10,399 nt of DNA from Salinicoccus sp. UBA3372. Lineage in GTDB: Bacteria; Bacillota; Bacilli; Staphylococcales; Salinicoccaceae. Below the pieces are notes generated by a model. The model ran no database searches, had not been told where the DNA came from, and saw nothing but the letters and a program-made list of their open reading frames with translations. The translations under genes were made by a program, and so were the position numbers. Numbering within the stretch: the first letter of the stretch is position 1; every line of letters starts with the position of its first letter. The stretch lies in contig DEQG01000066.1 of assembly GCA_002360325.1 (NCBI GenBank), positions 61,778 to 72,176 on the forward strand, in the 5' to 3' direction. Positions 5,291 through 10,399 of the stretch are shown here, piece by piece.

Positions 5291-7246
5291 ATGGTTGAGA
5301 CTAACGATACAGGCTTGAAAGAAAAATACTTAGACCTGCTTGCCAAAAAATATGATAACGAAGAAAAAGTGGCGACTGAGATTATGAACCTGGAGTCCAT
5401 TTTGGATCTGCCGAAAGGGACGGAGCACTTCGTCAGCGACCTGCACGGGGAATACCAGGCATTTCAGCACGTACTCCGAAATGGTTCCGGAAACGTCAGA
5501 CAAAAAATTGCAGAATTGTTCAAAGATACACTGTCTGATGATGAAATCAGCAATTTCGCTGCTCTGATCTACTATCCTGAAGAAAAACTTCAGCTGGTTA
5601 AAAATGAATTTGAAACGAAAGAAGCGCTGGATGACTGGTACATAAAGACCATTCACCGGATGATCGACCTGATCGCACATTCATCTACAAAATATACCCG
5701 TTCAAAACTGAGAAAAGCGCTGCCTCAGCAGTTTGTTTTCATCATCGAAGAACTGCTTTATAAAACGGATGAAGATGCAAATAAGAAGACTTATTATGAA
5801 AAACTTGTCAATCAGATCATAACACTGGGGCAGGCGGACAAACTCATCATCGGTCTGTCATACTCCACGCAGCGCCTGGTGGTCAACCATCTGCACGTCG
5901 TCGGCGATATATATGACCGTGGTCCTGAACCTGATAAGATTATGGATACTCTGATTGACTATCATTCACTCGACATCCAGTGGGGCAACCATGATGTGTT
6001 ATGGATCGGTGCCTATGCAGGCTCCAAAGTATGTCTTGCGAACATTTTAAGGATCTGTGCAAGATACGACAACTTGAACATCATCGAAGATGCCTATGGC
6101 ATCAATCTCCGGTCTTTAGTCAACCTGGCTGAGAAATACTACGATGACAATTCAGCTTTCCACCCGAAGGTGACCTCGGGAGAAGAACTTTCAGAGCTTG
6201 AAAAGCTGCAGATTACTAAAATCCATCAGGCCATTGCAATCATCCAGTTCAAGCTGGAAGCCCCGATCATCAAGCGCCGTCCGTTCTTTGAAATGGAAGA
6301 GAGGCTTGTATTGGAAAAGGTCGATTATGATAATAATGAACTGACAGTGTACGGCAACACTTATAAACTGGAAAACACCTGTTTCCAGACGGTCGACAGG
6401 GAGGACCCGACAAAGCTGCTGCCGGAAGAGGAAGAGGTCATCAATAAACTGCTGCTCTCCATCCAGCAATCCGAAAAATTGAAAAGACATATGAATTTCC
6501 TGATGAAAAAAGGCAGTCTCTATTTGAAATATAACGGCAACCTGCTGATTCACGGCTGTATACCGGTCGATGAAAACGGTGAAATGGAGTCCATGGAAAT
6601 CGAAGGAGAAACATTCAATGGCCGTGAGCTGCTCGATAAATTCGAGGAATATCTCCGTCAGTCATTCGCAAACAAGGAGAGTACTGATGATCTGGCAACG
6701 GACATCGTCTGGTACTTGTGGACCGGGAAATACTCATCATTATTCGGAAAACGTGCAATGACGACTTTTGAAAGGTATTTCATCGCGGATAAAACGTCAC
6801 ATAAGGAAGAGAAAAACCCATATTACCACTTGAGGGAAGACGTCAATATGTGCCGTAAAATGCTGGAAGAGTTCAACCTTGATCCGGAACAGGGCAGAAT
6901 CATCAACGGGCACACGCCTGTGAAAGAAATCGATGGTGAAGATCCGATCAAAGCGAACGGAAAGATGCTCGTCATTGACGGCGGGTTCTCAAAAGCCTAC
7001 CAGAAAACAACCGGTATCGCAGGCTATACACTGCTGTACAACTCATTCGGCATGCAGCTTGTCGCACACCAGCACTTCAACACTAAAGAAAAAGTCTTAA
7101 GAAACGGTGCGGACGCATTGAGTGTACGCCGTGTAGTGGATGAAGAACTCGAGCGTAAAAAAGTACGTGACACAAACATCGGTGTCAAACTGAAAGAAGA
7201 GATCAAATCACTTAAAGAACTGCTCGCTTACAGATATATTCAATAA
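5291..7246 (+). CDS. fbp: Fructose-1,6-bisphosphatase, class III
   Basis: Fbp removes the 1-phosphate from fructose 1,6-bisphosphate, the committed gluconeogenic step. This is the large Firmicute class III enzyme, 651 residues from the chosen start, against about 650 in staphylococci. It belongs to the calcineurin-like metallophosphatases; metal-binding motifs are HFVSDLHGE (residues 46-54), GDIYDRGP (205-212), WGNHD (231-235), LIHGCIP (419-425) and INGHTP (538-543). From memory the whole length is very similar to the S. aureus protein, with no gap or frameshift. ATG 5291 is preferred to the ATG at 5276 because GGGAG lies eight bases before it and the earlier ATG has no such site. The gene is 23 bases upstream of the DUF2200 gene, probably co-transcribed. 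Family enzymes respond to manganese and phosphoenolpyruvate; no regulator site is evident beyond the two promoter candidates. Confidence 0.98.
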   Translation: MVETNDTGLKEKYLDLLAKKYDNEEKVATEIMNLESILDLPKGTEHFVSDLHGEYQAFQHVLRNGSGNVRQKIAELFKDTLSDDEISNFAALIYYPEEKLQLVKNEFETKEALDDWYIKTIHRMIDLIAHSSTKYTRSKLRKALPQQFVFIIEELLYKTDEDANKKTYYEKLVNQIITLGQADKLIIGLSYSTQRLVVNHLHVVGDIYDRGPEPDKIMDTLIDYHSLDIQWGNHDVLWIGAYAGSKVCLANILRICARYDNLNIIEDAYGINLRSLVNLAEKYYDDNSAFHPKVTSGEELSELEKLQITKIHQAIAIIQFKLEAPIIKRRPFFEMEERLVLEKVDYDNNELTVYGNTYKLENTCFQTVDREDPTKLLPEEEEVINKLLLSIQQSEKLKRHMNFLMKKGSLYLKYNGNLLIHGCIPVDENGEMESMEIEGETFNGRELLDKFEEYLRQSFANKESTDDLATDIVWYLWTGKYSSLFGKRAMTTFERYFIADKTSHKEEKNPYYHLREDVNMCRKMLEEFNLDPEQGRIINGHTPVKEIDGEDPIKANGKMLVIDGGFSKAYQKTTGIAGYTLLYNSFGMQLVAHQHFNTKEKVLRNGADALSVRRVVDEELERKKVRDTNIGVKLKEEIKSLKELLAYRYIQ

Positions 7247-7269
7247 TTTTAAACCTGGGAGGCAGATTC

Positions 7270-7623
7270 ATGGCCGGCCACAAAATATATAAGATGGCAT
7301 TTTCAAGTGTCTATCCACATTACATTACAAAAGCGGAGAAAAAAGACCGCACTAAAGAAGAGGTCGATGAGATTATACGCTGGCTGACAGGGTACACACA
7401 GACTGAACTTGAAAAACATCTTGAAAATAAAACAGATTTTAAAACTTTCTTTGATGAAGCGCCAAAATTGAATCCTGATCGTAATTTAATTCAAGGTGTG
7501 ATATGTGGAGTCAGAGTCGAAGAGATCGAAGAACCGCTGATGCAGGAAATCCGTTATATGGATAAGATGATTGATGAATTGGCAAAAGGCAAGAAGATGG
7601 AAAAAATTTTGAGAGAGTCATAG
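7270..7623 (+). CDS. DUF2200 family protein
   Basis: A 117-residue cytoplasmic protein of a conserved family of unknown function. The recognisable pattern is [20 protein letters not shown] near the start (residues 4-23), [16 protein letters not shown] (27-42), [21 protein letters not shown] (67-87), and an ending [19 protein letters not shown] (97-115). No signal peptide, membrane segment or catalytic motif is obvious; the composition is charged and helical. GGGAGG seven bases upstream supports the ATG. It is 23 bases after fbp and may share its transcript, but co-location gives no firm functional link. The family name is from memory of this distinctive sequence. Confidence 0.85.
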   Translation: MAGHKIYKMAFSSVYPHYITKAEKKDRTKEEVDEIIRWLTGYTQTELEKHLENKTDFKTFFDEAPKLNPDRNLIQGVICGVRVEEIEEPLMQEIRYMDKMIDELAKGKKMEKILRES

Positions 7624-7629
7624 AAAGAG

Positions 7630-7665
7630 ACCCCTTGAGCGATGGACCAGCTGACTTCAAAGGGT
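7630..7665 (+). terminator. Possible weak terminator after the DUF2200 gene
   Basis: ACCCCTTGA (7630-7638) pairs with TCAAAGGGT (7657-7665) with one internal C-A mismatch and an 18-base loop, followed by TTATTTG. The large loop and poor T-tract make it weak, so partial read-through into the next gene is likely. Confidence 0.35.
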
Positions 7666-7694
7666 TTATTTGATACTGAATGAGGAGGATGAGC

Positions 7695-9182
7695 ATGAGA
7701 GTCGTCACAGGTGAAGAGATGAGGGCCATTGATGAATATGCAATCGAAAATATAGGAATCGACGGGAAAATCCTGATGGAAAATGCCGGCCGGGTCGCGG
7801 CAAAAAACATCATGAAAAACTTTCACAACCAGACATTCTGCGTACTTATCGGCAGCGGCAATAATGGCGGTGACGGTTTCGTCATCGCAAAAGTATTGAA
7901 GGAAAACGGTCATGATGTTGATGTATGTGTCATACCTGACCCCGATAAAATCAGCGGAGATGCGGATTATCATAAAAGCATCTATCTCAACTCCGGCTTC
8001 ACCTTCACACAGTATGACAGGGAAATTATGAAAAAAGCAGATATCGTCATCGATACAATGCTCGGCACAGGAATCAAAGGAGAAATTAAATCGCCTTATG
8101 CGGAAATTTTTCAGGAATTGAACAGTATGAATGACACCATAGTCTCCATAGATCTGCCAAGCGGTCTGCCTGCTGACGAATCACCGGTACCGGAAAATAC
8201 GTTAAAAGCAGATTACACATTCACTATTGGTTTACCAAAACTGAGCTATTACACGTATCCTGCACGTAATCATTACGGTAAAACGAAAGTCATTCATATA
8301 GGCATTCCCGAAAAAGCAGTGGAGATGACTGTAAAATCAGAGCGAAATATCTGGACTGAAAAACACGTCGTGAATAACTGGCCGCAAAGAGATGACAATT
8401 CCCATAAAGGATCGCACGGAAAGGTCGGTATCATCGCAGGCAGCAGTAATATGCCGGGCGCTGCGGTACTCACGACCACTGCTGCAGTCAGGAGCGGGGC
8501 AGGACTCACAGCACTCAACACACATTCCGATATCTTTTCCACCATCACCAACCATGTACCGGAAGCCACACTCTTTGACAGAAAAGATGATTTGAGTGAT
8601 TTTATAGATGATAAAGATGTCATTGCAATCGGCCCGGGTCTTGGTGTGAATGAGGACACCAGAAGGACGACAGAATATTTGATAGAGCATTTCGAAGGGC
8701 CTCTGGTCATCGATGCCGATGGGCTGTCTGAATTACAGAAACTGAAAGATAAAATCAGGAAAAGAAAACATCCTGTCATCATCACACCGCATCCCGGGGA
8801 GATGGCCAGACTGATTGATGTTTCAGCAGGAGAAGTAAATAAAAACCGATTCGACATTTCCCGGGGAATGTCAGTAGAATTTGGGATGTATGTTGTTCTA
8901 AAAGGCCCAAATACTTTGGTCACTACGCCCGACGGAAAAATTTTTATAAATGATACTGGAAATGCAGGACTTGCGAAAGGCGGCAGTGGTGATGTATTAA
9001 CTGGAATGATTGCCGCATTCCTCGGAAGATATGAGAATAGCCAGCATGCGGTTTCCAGTGCCATATTCATGCACGGCTTTACGGCCGACCAACTTTTGGA
9101 GGAAGGTATGGCCATTGAAACAATCGCAGCTTCGGATATTGTCGATCACCTCGGCACAACATTCAATATCATCAGTAAATAA
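7695..9182 (+). CDS. nnr: Bifunctional NAD(P)H-hydrate epimerase / ADP-dependent NAD(P)H-hydrate dehydratase
   Basis: This metabolite-repair enzyme restores damaged NADH and NADPH hydrates: the N-terminal domain interconverts R and S epimers and the C-terminal ribokinase-like domain dehydrates the S form using ADP. In 495 residues the epimerase domain covers about 1-215, with LMENAGR (27-33), GSGNNGGDGFV (53-63), DTMLGTGIKG (120-129) and DLPSG (153-157). The dehydratase domain covers about 235-490, with KGSHGKVGIIAGSSNMPGAA (238-257), GPGLG (313-317), DADGL (340-344), TPHPGEM (364-370) and the nucleotide loop NAGLAKGGSGDVLTG (423-437). Both active sites look intact. ATG 7695 follows GAGGAGG at good spacing; an in-frame ATG at 7680 lies before that site. 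The gene stands after fbp and DUF2200 and ends at a strong hairpin. No promoter could be assigned with confidence in the 71-base gap upstream. Confidence 0.96.
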   Translation: MRVVTGEEMRAIDEYAIENIGIDGKILMENAGRVAAKNIMKNFHNQTFCVLIGSGNNGGDGFVIAKVLKENGHDVDVCVIPDPDKISGDADYHKSIYLNSGFTFTQYDREIMKKADIVIDTMLGTGIKGEIKSPYAEIFQELNSMNDTIVSIDLPSGLPADESPVPENTLKADYTFTIGLPKLSYYTYPARNHYGKTKVIHIGIPEKAVEMTVKSERNIWTEKHVVNNWPQRDDNSHKGSHGKVGIIAGSSNMPGAAVLTTTAAVRSGAGLTALNTHSDIFSTITNHVPEATLFDRKDDLSDFIDDKDVIAIGPGLGVNEDTRRTTEYLIEHFEGPLVIDADGLSELQKLKDKIRKRKHPVIITPHPGEMARLIDVSAGEVNKNRFDISRGMSVEFGMYVVLKGPNTLVTTPDGKIFINDTGNAGLAKGGSGDVLTGMIAAFLGRYENSQHAVSSAIFMHGFTADQLLEEGMAIETIAASDIVDHLGTTFNIISK

Positions 9183-9191
9183 ATTCAGATT

Positions 9192-9244
9192 ATATTTTAA
9201 AAAGCTCAGCGCATCATTGTGATGGGCTGGGCTTTTTAAAATAT
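9192..9244. terminator. Bidirectional intrinsic terminator
   Basis: A 19-bp stem (9192-9210 with 9226-9244) has one G-U pair, then a G-G mismatch and five more pairs closed by the loop TTG. Runs of five T on one arm and five A on the other give a T-tract in both directions (GCTTTTT forward; GCTTTTT reverse). It lies between the convergent nnr and M50 genes and can end both. Confidence 0.88.
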
Positions 9245-9251
9245 CGCTGAA

Positions 9252-10217
9252 TCAAAATTCTTCGAGCGCTCTCATAAACACTGTGTTTTCACGTTCCATC
9301 GGAAAATGGGATCTGTGCTTATTAAAGTACTTAAGATGTTCAATTTCCCCCGTTTTAAAAAACTCATATAGTTTATTGAATGGTATGGAGTATACGCTGG
9401 CCTGTCTGTTAAAAAGTTCTATTTCAGAAGTTTCCAGTTCCTGTCCATCCGAGTATTTGTACATGGCCTGCAATGCGAGTATGAGCGGTTGATTGATGGC
9501 ATGTCTTTCCTTCAGTTCGGTTGAATAGATTTTCTCAAAGTTTTTCCTGTCCGCAGAATTCAATTCTATAAAAGCTAAGTTTCTAGCGTAGCTGGCCATA
9601 TAATCATTTTCATTATCAAGAGTGATATCTTCTTGTATTTTTTCAGGAGATATATCCACATCACATAAGTAATTTGCAGATTCAAATACTTCCAACTCAT
9701 CCAGCTTACCACGCAATAGGCTTAATAGACGACCGCCGTCATTATTTTTAGTAGGAATCGCAGTGGTAATCATTATCAGCCCGTTCATCAAAATGAGGAA
9801 ATTCAGAATTTCATTTTCGATGTTGAGAGTGTATTTGATTCCAATCAGAATTACGACAGCTGCCAGATTGAATATCATTCCCCCGGCTATATACCACATG
9901 GCATCACTTTTTGTCATCCTGCCGTTGTTCAAAGGTTTGTACATACCGCATACACCCCAGCTGATATAAGCAGGGATTGCAAAATACCATCTGCCGTTCA
10001 TATACATCCCCACAAATGAAGAGATCATGAATAATTCCATCTTTCTGACTTTCGCAAAAAACCAATGGCCGCATTCATGATAAAAAACCGTTCCTGCCCA
10101 GACACCAATCATAGATAATAAAAACACCACATCCAAACTCGTCGTAAATTCCAACATCAGCCCCATCACAATAATAAATATAATCCAAAACCAATTTGTA
10201 TTTAATATCTTTTTCAT
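9252..10217 (-). CDS. M50 family (site-2 protease-like) membrane metalloprotease
   Basis: An integral membrane protease of 321 residues. About four hydrophobic segments are visible: residues 8-24, 29-46, 106-127 and 137-155. The zinc motif HECGH (47-51) follows the second segment, and NNDGG (158-162) supplies the third-ligand Asp of the NPDG-type motif, so the protein should be active on a substrate in or at the membrane. Residues from about 165 to 321 form a charged, soluble, probably cytoplasmic domain with helical character that I do not recognise. ATG 10217 is chosen because AAGAGG lies nine bases before it; the ATG at 10226 has that site directly abutting it. It follows the partial membrane-anchored gene by 21 bases. 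Some M50 proteins process sigma-factor regulators or modified peptides; which applies here is unknown. Confidence 0.82.
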   Translation of the reverse strand: MKKILNTNWFWIIFIIVMGLMLEFTTSLDVVFLLSMIGVWAGTVFYHECGHWFFAKVRKMELFMISSFVGMYMNGRWYFAIPAYISWGVCGMYKPLNNGRMTKSDAMWYIAGGMIFNLAAVVILIGIKYTLNIENEILNFLILMNGLIMITTAIPTKNNDGGRLLSLLRGKLDELEVFESANYLCDVDISPEKIQEDITLDNENDYMASYARNLAFIELNSADRKNFEKIYSTELKERHAINQPLILALQAMYKYSDGQELETSEIELFNRQASVYSIPFNKLYEFFKTGEIEHLKYFNKHRSHFPMERENTVFMRALEEF

Positions 10218-10238
10218 ATCGTCCATCCTCTTAAATTT

Positions 10239-10399
10239 TTAAAAGATGATAAGACTGATGATAATAACAATGGCCGACATGAGCATGTATAAGAGATAAG
10301 GAAGCGCTTTGTGAATTAATCCATCTTTCTTAGGTGTTTTATTGTCATCTTCCAAAAATGCAATAATATCGTGATATGTATGGATATCATACTGCACCT
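10239..10399 (-). CDS. Unidentified protein, C-terminal 52 residues with terminal membrane helix (cut by right edge)
   Basis: The reverse strand is open from the right edge to a TAA at 10241-10239. It encodes 52 residues: a polar part with TYHDIIAFLEDDNKTPKKDG (7-26), then LIHKALPYLLYMLMSAIVIIISLIIF, a strongly hydrophobic end that would form a membrane helix. A GTG codon stands at the first full codon, but the edge prevents deciding whether it is a start or an internal valine. The 21-base gap to the M50 protease gene, same strand, suggests one operon, so this could be its substrate, partner or an unrelated membrane protein. I recognise no family. Confidence 0.5.
   Translation of the reverse strand, partial: VQYDIHTYHDIIAFLEDDNKTPKKDGLIHKALPYLLYMLMSAIVIIISLIIF

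Noticed and set aside
8294..9115. Open frame of 273 codons on the reverse strand inside nnr
   Set aside because: It is antisense to a gene with clear motifs, is rich in Ser/Pro/Phe as expected for a shadow frame, and has no recognisable domain or ribosome binding site.

Overview
The window reads as chromosomal DNA from a low-to-moderate G+C Gram-positive of the Staphylococcaceae. The class III fructose-1,6-bisphosphatase is close, from memory, to the Staphylococcus aureus protein. The histidine genes are the short HisG/HisZ type, with a staphylococcal-length HisZ. A TrpR-like YerC/YecD regulator and a perfect CcpA-type cre site also fit Bacillales. An ectoine-hydrolase-like protein suggests a halotolerant genus such as Salinicoccus or Jeotgalicoccus, but the genus cannot be fixed from this sequence alone. 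No tRNA, rRNA, insertion sequence, prophage or CRISPR array is visible; it looks like ordinary core and metabolic chromosome.

Layout, left to right. (1) A leftward histidine operon start, hisZ-hisG-hisD, tightly coupled (4-nt and 1-nt overlaps) and running off the left edge. (2) Divergent from it, a rightward TrpR-like regulator, then a small pterin carbinolamine dehydratase-like gene. The 160-bp divergent region holds two 16-bp operator-like sites sharing 13 of 16 bases, one per gene, each in the same orientation relative to the gene it precedes. (3) A perfect 19-bp hairpin separates the dehydratase gene from a convergent leftward two-gene operon: a Cys/Met-family PLP enzyme followed by a metal-ligand-less M24 (creatinase/ectoine hydrolase-like) protein, with a perfect cre site just upstream of its first ATG. 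(4) A 302-bp divergent region with promoters, then rightward fbp, a DUF2200 gene and a bifunctional NAD(P)HX epimerase/dehydratase. (5) A second large hairpin, then a leftward pair: an M50 membrane metalloprotease and, upstream of it, the C-terminal end of a protein with a terminal membrane helix, cut by the right edge.

How it fits together. The TrpR-like protein probably represses both itself and the histidine operon in response to an amino acid, most likely histidine. The PLP enzyme and the M24 hydrolase are probably co-transcribed and under carbon catabolite control, suggesting use of an amino-acid-like compound as a nutrient. Fbp supplies gluconeogenesis and Nnr repairs damaged NAD(P)H. 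The most unusual items are the mirrored his operators, the PLP/M24 operon, and the unidentified membrane protease pair at the right end.
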